Below, in pieces: positions 40,977-49,354 of a DNA stretch of 64,000 nucleotides. The notes under the pieces are model-generated. The model saw only the letters and a program-made list of their open reading frames with translations, was not told the DNA's origin and searched no databases. How positions within the stretch are numbered: the first letter of the stretch is position 1; each line of letters opens with the position of its first letter. The position numbers and the translations under genes are program-made. Source of the stretch: Methylobacterium sp. (GTDB lineage Bacteria; Pseudomonadota; Alphaproteobacteria; Rhizobiales; Beijerinckiaceae); the NCBI GenBank assembly GCA_002928875.1, contig PERO01000019.1, positions 161,235 to 225,234 on the forward strand, read 5' to 3'.

Positions 40977-41930
40977 TCAGCTTCGCTGCACGCGTGGGTC
41001 GAGCAGGGTCTGCACGACATCGACGATGAGGTTCAGCGCCACGAAGAACATGGCGAGCACAAGGATCGTGCCCTGCAGCAGCGGCAGGTCACGCTGGAAG
41101 ATCGCTTGGCCCAAGAGGAAGCCGGTGCCGGGCCAGGAGAAGACCGTCTCGATCAGGATCGAGCCGCCAAGCAGGTAGCCGAGCTGCAGGCCCATCACGG
41201 CAAGCGCGGTCGGCGCGGCATTCTTGATGACATGGCGCAGCACGCCGAGATCGAGCAGGCCCTTTGCGCGCTGGCCCACGATGAATTCCTGGCTCAGGAT
41301 ATCCGCGACGAGCGCTCGCACCGTGCGGGCCACGATCCCCATGGGGATCACCGACATTGTCACCGCCGGCAGGATGAGGTGGCGGATATGCGCCCAGTCC
41401 CACACCCAGTCGGCCGAGCCGCCGGGCCCGGCACCGGTGGCGGGCAGCCAGTTCAGTTGCACCGAGAAGATGATGACCAGCACCATGCCGAGCCAGTAAT
41501 GCGGCACGGAGACGCCGATGATCGAGACGAACGAGGCGAGCTTGTCGATCCAGCTGTCGCGGAAATAGCCGGCGACGAAGCCGAACAGGCACCCGAGAAC
41601 AAAGCCGATGGCGGTCGCCAGCACCGCGAGCATCAGCGTGTTGCCCATCGCGCTCCAGAGTTCCACCGCCACCGCGCGCCCCGTTGCGATGGAGGTCCCG
41701 AGATCGCCCTGCAGGGTCTTCAGCAGCCAAAGGCCGTATTGCACCGGCAATGGCCGGTCGAAGCCATAGAGCCGGCGCATCTCGGCCTGCAACTGCGCCG
41801 AGGCATCCGGCGGGAGAACCGAGGTCAGCGGGTCGCCCGGCGCGATATGCACCAGCATGAAGCAGACGATGCTCACACCCAGCGCAACCGGCAGGGTGTA
41901 GAGCACGCGTTTGGCGATGTAGAGCAGCAT
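40977..41930 (-). CDS. Oligopeptide/dipeptide-type ABC transporter permease (DppB)
   Basis: A 317-residue permease of the DppB/OppB group. The N-terminus LYIAKRVLYTLPVALGVSIV and the loop GLDRPLPVQYG-like YGFDRPLPVQYGLWLLKTLQ are typical; the EAA loop is RAKGLLDLGVLRHVIKNAAP near residue 218. It begins 34 bp downstream of the nearest binding-protein gene. The substrate range of such systems includes peptides, nickel, opines and glutathione, and cannot be read from the permease. Confidence 0.94.
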   Translation of the reverse strand: MLLYIAKRVLYTLPVALGVSIVCFMLVHIAPGDPLTSVLPPDASAQLQAEMRRLYGFDRPLPVQYGLWLLKTLQGDLGTSIATGRAVAVELWSAMGNTLMLAVLATAIGFVLGCLFGFVAGYFRDSWIDKLASFVSIIGVSVPHYWLGMVLVIIFSVQLNWLPATGAGPGGSADWVWDWAHIRHLILPAVTMSVIPMGIVARTVRALVADILSQEFIVGQRAKGLLDLGVLRHVIKNAAPTALAVMGLQLGYLLGGSILIETVFSWPGTGFLLGQAIFQRDLPLLQGTILVLAMFFVALNLIVDVVQTLLDPRVQRS

Positions 41931-41964
41931 GAAGCCGGTCTTTCCGTTCAGGCCGCCGCCAGCA

Positions 41965-43560
41965 TCACGGCGCCATCGTGATGGTGCCGAAATCCTGGAA
42001 CCAGTTCTGCGCCTGCACGAAGCCCTTTACTTTGGGGCTCAGCGCGCGGGCGTTCACGTCATGCGTGACCATGAGAAAAAGCGCCTCGTCGACGTATTTC
42101 TCGTGGACGCGCTGCAGAACCTTGGTCTGGGCCTCCGCATCGAAGGTGTTGCGCACCTCGTCGAACATCTTGTCCATCTCGGGGTCGCAGTAATGGCCCC
42201 AGTTGGTGCCCGCCGGCGGCTGCAGGTTGCATTGCAGGTGGCGGATGAAGCCGGTGAACGGGTCCTGGATGAAGTAGGAATAGTTCATGCCGGTCGCGCC
42301 ACGCGAGCTTTCATGCTTCGCGCCGGCCCGCCAGATGTTGATGAGCGTGTTCCACTCGACGACCTCGAAATCGATCTTCATCCCGGCCTCGGCAAGGTTC
42401 TGCTGGATGAACTCGTTCATCGGCAGGGGCTGCATCTGGCCGGAGCCGGAGGGCGAGATCAGGATCTTGGTCTGGAACGGCTTCGAGGGGCCATAACCGG
42501 CTTCGGCGAGCAGCTTCTTCGCCTGCGCGAGGTCGCGCTTGAGCTTGAATTTCGGGTTGCCGAACCATTGGTGGCCCGGCGGCATGAAGCCCTCGGCCGG
42601 GATCATCAGCCCGCCGAGCAGTTCCTTCAGCCCCTCGCGGTCCACCGCGAGATTGGCTGCCTGCCGCACGCGGACATCATTCCAGACCGAGCCTTCCGCG
42701 CGGGAGAAATGCCAGGTCCAGTTATGCGGGTAGGCATTGGTGATGATCTGCATGTTCGCGGCCTTGAGGGAGGCGACCGCATCGGGCGCGGGCGCCTCGA
42801 TCCAGTCGACCTGGCCCGAACGCAGGGCCGCGACGCGCGCATTGGGCTCGGGCAGCGGGATGAGGATCATCTTGTCGAGCTTGGGGATGCGCGGCTTGTC
42901 CCAGTAATCCTTGTTGGGCACGAGTTCGGCGCGTTCGCGCGGGGTGACGGCCGCGAGCTTCCACGGGCCGGTGCCGGAGGGGGTTTTCGCGAATTCCTGC
43001 CAGTTCTTTCCGAGCTTCTCCCATTGCGCTGGCGAGGAGATGCCGATCCATGCGAGCTGGTAGGGCAGGGTCGCATCCGGCGCGCGGGTGATGATCTCGA
43101 GCGTGAGGTCATCGACGGCCCGGTAGGTGGCGATGGCGGGGATGCGCGAGCGCCCTTGCGAGGCCTGGCGCTGATCGAATTGCGGCGCGTCCTGCTTCAG
43201 GAGCTTGTCGAGGTTCCAGACGACTGCCGAAGCGGTCAGCGTGCTGCCATCGTGGAATTTCACGCCCTCGCGGATCTTGAAGGTCCATTTGGTCTTGTCG
43301 GTGGCATCCACGCTCCAGCTCGCGGCGAGGCCGGGAATGAGCGTCGAGGGCTTGTCGGCGCGCGTCAGGTCCCAGTGCACGAGCGCGTCATAGACCGTGA
43401 GCCCCATGAAGCGCTGGCCTTCGCCGCCCTGGTCGGGCTGGCCCGTCGTCAGCGGGATGTCGGAAGCGGTCATGCCGATGCGCAGGGTGCCTTGCGCCAG
43501 CGCCGGGGAGGCCGAAACCAATGCCGCAGCCATCGCTGCAGCCATCCGGACATGCTTCAT
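41965..43560 (-). CDS. Peptide/nickel-type ABC transporter substrate-binding protein (first of two paralogues)
   Basis: A 531-residue SBP_bac_5 family receptor. Signal peptide MKHVRMAAAMAAALVSASPA ends near ALA-Q (about residue 23). The mature part contains VYDALVHWDL, LAASWSVDATDKTKWTFKIR and GVKFHDGSTLTASAVVWNLD, the standard opening of the family. ATG 43560 is preferred over ATG 43569, because the AAGG sequence abuts the earlier codon and leaves it no spacing. It is clearly paralogous to the next gene upstream (43634-45283); the motifs GQPDQGxEGxRF, SGSGQMQP and the C-terminal FVQAQNWFQDFGTITM versus VVQPKSWFIDIAPMSI line up. Confidence 0.93.
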   Translation of the reverse strand: MKHVRMAAAMAAALVSASPALAQGTLRIGMTASDIPLTTGQPDQGGEGQRFMGLTVYDALVHWDLTRADKPSTLIPGLAASWSVDATDKTKWTFKIREGVKFHDGSTLTASAVVWNLDKLLKQDAPQFDQRQASQGRSRIPAIATYRAVDDLTLEIITRAPDATLPYQLAWIGISSPAQWEKLGKNWQEFAKTPSGTGPWKLAAVTPRERAELVPNKDYWDKPRIPKLDKMILIPLPEPNARVAALRSGQVDWIEAPAPDAVASLKAANMQIITNAYPHNWTWHFSRAEGSVWNDVRVRQAANLAVDREGLKELLGGLMIPAEGFMPPGHQWFGNPKFKLKRDLAQAKKLLAEAGYGPSKPFQTKILISPSGSGQMQPLPMNEFIQQNLAEAGMKIDFEVVEWNTLINIWRAGAKHESSRGATGMNYSYFIQDPFTGFIRHLQCNLQPPAGTNWGHYCDPEMDKMFDEVRNTFDAEAQTKVLQRVHEKYVDEALFLMVTHDVNARALSPKVKGFVQAQNWFQDFGTITMAP

Positions 43561-43633
43561 CAGGGTCATCCTTCGGGTTGTGGAACGGGGGAAAACGCGG
43601 CTCCGGGGCGAGCCCGGAGCCGCAAGGGGCAGA

Positions 43634-45283
43634 TCACTCGATCGACATCGGGGCGATATCGATGAACCAGCTCTTGGGCTGCACGACGCCCTTCACCTTG
43701 GCGCTCATCGCGCGCGGGCCGACATCATGCGCGACCCAGACGAAGGGCGCTTCCTCGACGATGCGCTTGTGCAGCGCGCCCAGAGCCGCGTCGCGCTCCT
43801 TGCCATCGAAGGAGGAGCGAGCCTTGGCGATCAGGCCGTCGAACTCGTCATTGCCGAAATAACCCCAGTTGTTTGAGACCGGCGGGAAGGTCTTCGTGGA
43901 AACGAAGCGCACCATCGCGAAGAACGGGTCCATCGTGGCGAAGGTCACGTTGATCGCGTTGGCGCCGCGCGCCTTCGGGTCCTTCGCGCCCTCGCGCCAG
44001 TTGGTGAAGACGGCGTTCCACTCGATCACGTCGAGTTCGACATCGAAGAAGCACTCCTTCAGCGCCTGCTGCAGGAACTCGTTCATCGGCACCGGCTGCA
44101 TCTGGCCGGAACCGGAAGCCGAGGTCAGCACCTTCACCTTCATGGGCTTCGCGGCGGAATAGCCGGCTTCCGTCATCAGCCTCTTGGCGGTGGCGGCATC
44201 ATACTTGATGTCGAAGGTCGGGTTGCCCCACCAGGGGTGATCCGGCGAGACCGAGCCCTTCGGAATGCCCATCAGGCCGCCGAGCAGCGTCTTCAGTTCC
44301 TCGCGGTTGATGCAGAGGTTCGCGGCATGGCGCGTGCGCTTGTCGAGCCAGGGCGAGCCTTCCGCAAAGGAGAGCTGCCACGGCCAGACATGCGGCTGCG
44401 GGTTGGAATAGAGCGTGAAGCCGCGGCTCTTGATCTGCGGCAGCGCATCCGGCGCGGGGCTCTCGATCCAGTCGACCTGATTGGAGAGCAGGGCCGCGGT
44501 GCGGGCATTCGCGTCCGCCAGCGGCAGCAGCACCACGCGGTCGATCTTCGGGGTGCGCTTGGGGTCCCAGTAGGTCTTGTTCGCGACCATCTCGAAGCGC
44601 TCGCGCGGCTGCAGGCGCACACCCTTGAACGGACCCGTGCCCGAGGGCTCGGCCGCGAAGGCCACCCAGGCCTGCTTCGCGCGCTCGGCCGGATCGGTGA
44701 CCGAGGCCGGCACCGCCGCGAGCTTCGCCGCCCAATGCGTGGGTGAGGCCATGAAGAGGTTCGTGAGGTTGATCGGCAGGAACGAATCCGGCTCGGAGGT
44801 GGTCAGCTCCACCGTCAGGTCATCGATCTTGCGGGCCGTGCGCAGGGTCGGCATGCGCGAGACCGTGACGCCCACCTGCGAGGGATCGAAATGCGCGGCT
44901 TCCTTCTTCAGGACCTTCTCGACGTTCCAGACCACCGCATCGGCGTTGAAGGGCGAACCATCGTGGAATTTCACGCCAGGACGCAGCTTGAACGTCCATT
45001 TCGTCTTGTCATTGGCATCCACCGCCCATTCCGTCGCGAGGCCGGGGATGACCACGCTCGGCTTGTCGGCCGAGGAGAGATCCCACGCCGTCAGCGCGTC
45101 ATACATCGGGATGCCGGTGAAGCGGTTGCCCTCGAAGCCCTGGTCGGGCTGGCCATGCGTGCGGGGAATATCCGCCGCCGTCATGCCGATCCGCAGGATT
45201 TTCTCCTGCGCCGCGACGCCGCCCGCGATCGCCGACAGGGCGAGGCCAGCCAGCAGGCTTCGCGAAAAACCGGTTCTTGTCAT
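43634..45283 (-). CDS. Peptide/nickel-type ABC transporter substrate-binding protein (second paralogue)
   Basis: A 549-residue SBP_bac_5 receptor, first gene of the leftward transporter operon. The signal peptide is FSRSLLAGLALSAIAGGVAA. The mature N-terminus (ILRIGMTAADIPRTHGQPDQ) is nearly the same as in the downstream paralogue, and both share SGSGQMQPxPMNEF, which may shape the ligand pocket. ATG 45283 has GGGAGACG about 8 bp upstream. The two genes probably arose by tandem duplication. They are divergent enough to bind different ligands while sharing one permease. The racemase gene diverges from the same promoter region. Confidence 0.93.
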   Translation of the reverse strand: MTRTGFSRSLLAGLALSAIAGGVAAQEKILRIGMTAADIPRTHGQPDQGFEGNRFTGIPMYDALTAWDLSSADKPSVVIPGLATEWAVDANDKTKWTFKLRPGVKFHDGSPFNADAVVWNVEKVLKKEAAHFDPSQVGVTVSRMPTLRTARKIDDLTVELTTSEPDSFLPINLTNLFMASPTHWAAKLAAVPASVTDPAERAKQAWVAFAAEPSGTGPFKGVRLQPRERFEMVANKTYWDPKRTPKIDRVVLLPLADANARTAALLSNQVDWIESPAPDALPQIKSRGFTLYSNPQPHVWPWQLSFAEGSPWLDKRTRHAANLCINREELKTLLGGLMGIPKGSVSPDHPWWGNPTFDIKYDAATAKRLMTEAGYSAAKPMKVKVLTSASGSGQMQPVPMNEFLQQALKECFFDVELDVIEWNAVFTNWREGAKDPKARGANAINVTFATMDPFFAMVRFVSTKTFPPVSNNWGYFGNDEFDGLIAKARSSFDGKERDAALGALHKRIVEEAPFVWVAHDVGPRAMSAKVKGVVQPKSWFIDIAPMSIE

Positions 45284-45342
45284 GTGTTCGTCTCCCTTGT
45301 TCCGCACATGCGTTCGGGAGAGATCGGCAAGAACCATGCCAT

Positions 45343-45378
45343 CCGCCGCAAATGGACCGGCTGGCGAATTTGCGGCGG
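45343..45378. promoter_or_regulatory. 11-bp inverted repeat upstream of the transporter operon
   Basis: CCGCCGCAAAT (45343-45353) and ATTTGCGGCGG (45368-45378) are perfect complements separated by 14 bp. The dyad lies 60 bp upstream of the binding-protein start and about 150 bp upstream of the divergent racemase gene. It could be an operator or a leader hairpin; no regulator gene is adjacent. Confidence 0.45.
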
Positions 45379-45525
45379 CCAAGTGAAGCGGCAGGCGTCG
45401 GCATTTGGCCGGAACCTTGCACACAACATCCGGGAATGCAGGAATATTGTCCGCGTATCTGATGAATTTGTAGTCATGTCGCACGCGTTTTGAACAGCTT
45501 TGCCGCGCCCGTGAAAGCCCAGCCC

Positions 45526-46269
45526 ATGCATCTCCTCTGCATCAATCCCAACACCACAGCCCTCGTCACCGACCGGGTCGTCGCCGTCGCGCGCCAGATG
45601 GCGCCGCCGGATCTCCGCATCACCGGGGCGACCGGCCGCTTCGGCGCCCGCTACATCTCCACCCGCGCCGCCTCGGCCATTGCCGCGCATGCCACGCTCG
45701 ATGCCTTCGCAAACCATGGCGCGGATGCCGATGCGGTGGTGCTCGCCTGTTTCGGCGATCCCGGCCTGCAGGCGCTGAAAGAATTGGCACATTGCCCGGT
45801 GCTCGGGCTGGCCGAGGCGGCCTGCCTCGAGGCCGCGCGGCTCGGCCCGCGCTTTTCCATCATCACCGGCGGCGAACGCTGGAAGCCGATGCTGGAGGAA
45901 TTCGTGGCCGGTCTGGGCCTCGCGAACGAACTGGCCTCCGTGCGCGCCGTGGCCCCCACCGGCGGGGAGATCGCCGCCAACCCCGCCGCGGCCTATCGCC
46001 TGCTTGCCGAGGCCTGCCGGAAGGCCGCCGAGGAGGATGGCGCGCAGGTCGTCATTCTCGGCGGTGCCGGACTTGTGGGCATTGCCGCGCAGATCAGGCC
46101 CGATGTGCCTGTTCCGGTGCTGTGTTCGGTGGAATCCGGCCTGAAGGCGGCATTCCATTGGCTGGGCCGGCCGTTCGAAAAACCGACGAGCGGCGTCTGG
46201 TCCTTCCCGCCGCCGATCGAGACCGTCGGCCTGACGCCGGCGCTTGCGGCCCGGCTCGAAGGGCGCTGA
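45526..46269 (+). CDS. Aspartate/glutamate/hydantoin racemase family protein
   Basis: A 247-residue member of the Asp/Glu racemase superfamily, which also includes hydantoin racemase, maleate isomerase and arylmalonate decarboxylase. It starts MHLLCINPNTTALVTDRVV, as hydantoin racemases do. The first catalytic Cys is in VVLACFGDPGLQAL near residue 74. The second Cys position (family GAGxxG-C) reads VVILGGAGLVGIAAQI, where the Cys appears to be replaced by Gly or Val near 184. A one-base racemase or decarboxylase-like mechanism is therefore possible. ATG 45526 was chosen to match the family start; TTG 45490 is an in-frame alternative. It converges with leuD (6-bp gap). Confidence 0.78.
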   Translation: MHLLCINPNTTALVTDRVVAVARQMAPPDLRITGATGRFGARYISTRAASAIAAHATLDAFANHGADADAVVLACFGDPGLQALKELAHCPVLGLAEAACLEAARLGPRFSIITGGERWKPMLEEFVAGLGLANELASVRAVAPTGGEIAANPAAAYRLLAEACRKAAEEDGAQVVILGGAGLVGIAAQIRPDVPVPVLCSVESGLKAAFHWLGRPFEKPTSGVWSFPPPIETVGLTPALAARLEGR

Positions 46270-46275
46270 GGCGCT

Positions 46276-46893
46276 TCAGCCGCCCCGATCCGGTGCCATC
46301 CAGGGACGGGATTGCGCGTCCTTGGCCATGAAGGCGCGGATTTCCGTCGCATGGCTCTGCGTGAGATCGAGATCGTCCCAGCCGTTCAGCAGTTTCGTGC
46401 GCCAGACCGGATCGATGGAAAAGGGCAGGGCCCGGCCTGCGGCCTCGATCCGCATCGCCTGCAGATCGATCGTGATTACAGCGGGTTGCGCCGTGAGGCT
46501 CGCAATCAGATTCTCCACCGCCTCCTCGTCGAGGCGGACAGGGAGGAGGCCGTTGTTCACGGCGTTCTGCGCGAAGATATCGCCTAGGGATGGCGCGATG
46601 ACCGCGCGGATGCCGTAATCCGCGAGCGCATAGACTGCGGCCTCGCGGCTGGAGCCCGAGCCAAAATTCCGCCGCGCCACGAGGAAGCCCGCGCCGGCAT
46701 ATTCCGGCCGGTTCAGCGCAAAATCCGTTCGCGGCGTGCCATCCTCCGCAAACCGCAAATCGTGCAGCAGAACCGGGCCATAGCCCTCCTTGCGCGTGCG
46801 GCGCATGAAGCGCGCGGGGATCAGCTGATCCGTGTCGATATTGGCCATCGCCAGCGGGCAGGCCAGGGCGGTGACGCGCGTGAAGGGGGTCAT
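46276..46893 (-). CDS. leuD: Aconitase-family hydro-lyase small subunit, LeuD-like
   Basis: A 205-residue swivel-domain subunit. MANIDTDQLIPARFM and RRNFGSGSSREAAVYALADY are the substrate and subunit contacts; leucine-pathway LeuD usually reads NFGCGSSREHAPWAL, so the Cys and His positions differ. DYGIRAVIAPSLGDIFAQNA follows. ATG 46893 overlaps the leuC-like stop by 4 bp. It pairs with the large subunit to add water across a substituted maleate. Because the pair is divergent from a catabolic operon and shares its operator, I think it works on a degradation intermediate. A role in leucine synthesis is not excluded. Confidence 0.85.
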   Translation of the reverse strand: MTPFTRVTALACPLAMANIDTDQLIPARFMRRTRKEGYGPVLLHDLRFAEDGTPRTDFALNRPEYAGAGFLVARRNFGSGSSREAAVYALADYGIRAVIAPSLGDIFAQNAVNNGLLPVRLDEEAVENLIASLTAQPAVITIDLQAMRIEAAGRALPFSIDPVWRTKLLNGWDDLDLTQSHATEIRAFMAKDAQSRPWMAPDRGG

Positions 46894-48308
46894 GGCGCGC
46901 GCCCCGCGAGAAATGGCCGGCAATCGGCCAACGTGCCGGTGATCGCCGCTGCCGCGACCATGGCGGGGCTCATGAGGTGCGTGCGCACGCCCGTGCCCTG
47001 CCTTCCCTTGAAGTTGCGGTTGGTGGTGGAGGCGATGCGCTCGCCGGGCTGGCCGATATCGCCGTTCATCCCCACGCACATCGAGCAGCCGGATTCCACC
47101 CATTCGAGCCCGGCTTCGCGGAAGATGCGATCGAGCCCTTCTTCCTCCGCCTGCCGCTTCACGCCCGACGAGCCGGGCGAGACGAGGCCCGGCACGCGCG
47201 CCTTCCGCCCCGCGAGCACGCTCGCTGCGGCGCGCAGATCCTCGATGCGGCTGTTGGTGCAGGAGCCGATAAAGACACGCGACACGGGCACATCCGCCAG
47301 CGCCGTGCCGGGCGTGAGAGCCATGTAATCGAGCGCGTTGCGCATCGCCTCGGCGCGCACGGGGTCGGTCTCGCGGGCGGGGTCCGGCACGCGCGCGGTG
47401 ATCGGCAGGGCCTGTTCCGGCGTGATCCCCCAGGTGACGATGGGCGCGATCTCGGACGCATCGATGGTGATTTCGCGATCGAAAAGCGCATCGGCATCGC
47501 TGGGAAGCTGTCGCCACGCCTCGATCGCCCGGTCGAGCAGCGCGCCCTTCGGCGCGAAGGGCCGGCCGGCAATGGCGCGAAACGTCGTCTCGTCGGGCGC
47601 GATCATACCGCAGCGCGCGCCGCTCTCGATCGAGAGGTTGCAGAGCGTCAGCCGCCCTTCCATCGAGAGCGCGCGGATAGCGCTGCCCGCATATTCCAGC
47701 GCGTGCCCCGTCGCGCCATCCGCGCCGATGGTCGCGATGATGTGCAGCGCGATATCCTTCGCGGAGAGGCCGGGGCCGAGCGCGCCCTCGACATTCACGC
47801 GGAAGGTCTTCGGCTTCTTCTGCCAGAGCGTGCCGGTCATCAGCACATGCGCGACCTCGCTCGCGCCGATGCCGAAGGCGAGCGCACCATAGGCGCCATG
47901 CGTGGAGGTGTGGCTGTCGCCGCAGACAATCGTGAGGCCGGGTAGGGTCAAACCCTGTTCCGGCCCCACGACATGCACGATGCCCTGGCGCGGATCGCCG
48001 AGACCGAAGAGGGTGATTCCGTGCTTCGTGGTGTTGCGCGTCAGCCGCTCGACCATCTCCGCGATGGCGGGGTCGATCGACTGCCCCGCACCCCGGCGCG
48101 TGGGCACATAATGGTCCGCGACGCCAAAGGTGAGATCGGGCCGCGCGACACCGGCGCCCTTGTCGGCGAGCTGCGCGAAGGCATGATGCGAGCCCTCGTG
48201 CAGGAAATGCCGGTCGATGGCGAGCAGGCTCGTGCCATCGTCCCGCGTCAGCACGACATGCGCCTGCCAGACCTTGTCGAACAATGCGCGGGGCGGTGTA
48301 TCGCTCAT
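46890..48308 (-). CDS. leuC: Aconitase-family hydro-lyase large subunit, LeuC-like
   Basis: A 472-residue [4Fe-4S] subunit. The cluster ligands are Cys350 (FIGSCTNSR), Cys408 and Cys411 (SGCSMCVGMN), equivalent to the three Cys of E. coli LeuC. IDRHFLHEGSHHAFAQL differs from the usual IDRHLVHEVTSPQAF, and VADHYVPTRR from VADHNVPTR. VCGDSHTSTHGAYGALAFGI is standard. The small differences cluster in substrate-proximal loops. That would fit a relative of dimethylmalate or citraconate hydratase. The gene starts at 48308 and diverges from gntR, with a 20-bp palindrome between. Confidence 0.87.
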   Translation of the reverse strand: MSDTPPRALFDKVWQAHVVLTRDDGTSLLAIDRHFLHEGSHHAFAQLADKGAGVARPDLTFGVADHYVPTRRGAGQSIDPAIAEMVERLTRNTTKHGITLFGLGDPRQGIVHVVGPEQGLTLPGLTIVCGDSHTSTHGAYGALAFGIGASEVAHVLMTGTLWQKKPKTFRVNVEGALGPGLSAKDIALHIIATIGADGATGHALEYAGSAIRALSMEGRLTLCNLSIESGARCGMIAPDETTFRAIAGRPFAPKGALLDRAIEAWRQLPSDADALFDREITIDASEIAPIVTWGITPEQALPITARVPDPARETDPVRAEAMRNALDYMALTPGTALADVPVSRVFIGSCTNSRIEDLRAAASVLAGRKARVPGLVSPGSSGVKRQAEEEGLDRIFREAGLEWVESGCSMCVGMNGDIGQPGERIASTTNRNFKGRQGTGVRTHLMSPAMVAAAAITGTLADCRPFLAGRAP

Positions 48309-48371
48309 GACAGGCCGGAGATCTCGCGGGTCTGGGCCCGAAAGGAAACGAAGGCAGCTTGACGCCTCAAG

Positions 48372-48391
48372 CTGTTCTATATTTAGTACAG
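48372..48391. promoter_or_regulatory. GntR-type operator between leuCD-like and gntR operons
   Basis: CTGTTCTATATTTAGTACAG is a 20-bp palindrome symmetric at 16 of 20 positions (CTGTnCTAnATnTAGnACAG), AT-rich in GC-rich surroundings. A -35-like TTGACG (48359-48364) precedes it, so the palindrome would lie across the -10 region of a rightward promoter. It is the only obvious operator in the 185-bp divergent spacer. Confidence 0.62.
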
Positions 48392-48493
48392 ATATCGGGA
48401 TAGTAAAGCAGACAGGCGACGGCGTCTGGCCAGCCCTGCGACGCTCTCCTGTCACATTGGGCCGCCCATGCGGTTCGGAAAGGGGCGTGCGGC

Positions 48494-49330
48494 ATGGATT
48501 CTGCGGCAGACGGCACCGAGCGAGGATTTCGCGCCGGCCTCAGCCGCACCCGTGCCGCCTATCTGGCCCTGCGGGACCGCATCGCGCGCGGCGAATTCCG
48601 CCCCGGCGAGCGCTTTCCCGGCGAGCCGACGCTGGCGGTCGAACTGGGCGTCTCCCGCGTGACCCTGCGCCATGCGCTCGACCGGCTCGAGGCGGAAGGG
48701 CTCGTCGAGCGCCGCATGGGTTCGGGCACCTATCTCAGCGCGCGCGGGGGCGGCAGCCCCGTCGTGGCGGATCTCGCCAACGTGCTGACGCATCTCGTCG
48801 ATATGGGCCGGCGCACGAGCGTGCGGCTTCTCTCCTTCGCCTATGTCGCGCCGTCGCCCGATATCGCTTCCGCCCTGCAATTGCCGGAGGGCGAGCGCGT
48901 GCAGCGCTCCGAGCGCGTGCGCCTCATCGATGGCCAGCCATTTTCCTATCTCGTGACCTCCGTTCCCGAGCGCATCGGCATCGGCTGGAGCGAGGACGAC
49001 CTTGCGAAGAAGCCGCTGCTCGAATTGCTGGAGCGTGCGGGCCTGGTGGCCGATCACGCCCGGCAGACCATCACCGCGGCGCTCGCCGGGCCGGATGTCG
49101 CGCGGGAACTCGGCATCGAGCCCGGCTCGGCGCTGCTCGCGCTGACGCGCACCGTCTTCGATCCGCAGGGGCGGGGCATCGAGCATCTGCAGGCGCTCTA
49201 TCGCCCGGATCTCTACTCCTTCCAGATGGATCTCGTCAGGGCCGGCCATCGCGAGGGTCGCCGTTGGCGTCCCGTGGCGGTGGAGGGACTGAAGCTCGAC
49301 GACGAACACCCGAAGACTGCCGCTGAGTGA
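48494..49330 (+). CDS. GntR family regulator, HutC/UTRA subfamily
   Basis: A 278-residue regulator. Residues 15-85 form the GntR winged helix (AYLALRDRIARGEFRPGERF, GEPTLAVELGVSRVTLRHAL, LVERRMGSGTYLS). Residues 105-260 form a UTRA effector domain of the HutC type, with LPEGERVQRSERVRLIDGQP and the late ALTRTVFDPQGRGIEHLQAL. HutC-type regulators sense small acids or sugars. It is the first gene of the rightward operon that runs to 60637 and is divergent from the leuCD-like pair. The palindrome at 48372-48391 is its probable site. Confidence 0.92.
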   Translation: MDSAADGTERGFRAGLSRTRAAYLALRDRIARGEFRPGERFPGEPTLAVELGVSRVTLRHALDRLEAEGLVERRMGSGTYLSARGGGSPVVADLANVLTHLVDMGRRTSVRLLSFAYVAPSPDIASALQLPEGERVQRSERVRLIDGQPFSYLVTSVPERIGIGWSEDDLAKKPLLELLERAGLVADHARQTITAALAGPDVARELGIEPGSALLALTRTVFDPQGRGIEHLQALYRPDLYSFQMDLVRAGHREGRRWRPVAVEGLKLDDEHPKTAAE

Positions 49331-49354
49331 CATGAAAAAACAGGGAGAACCTTC

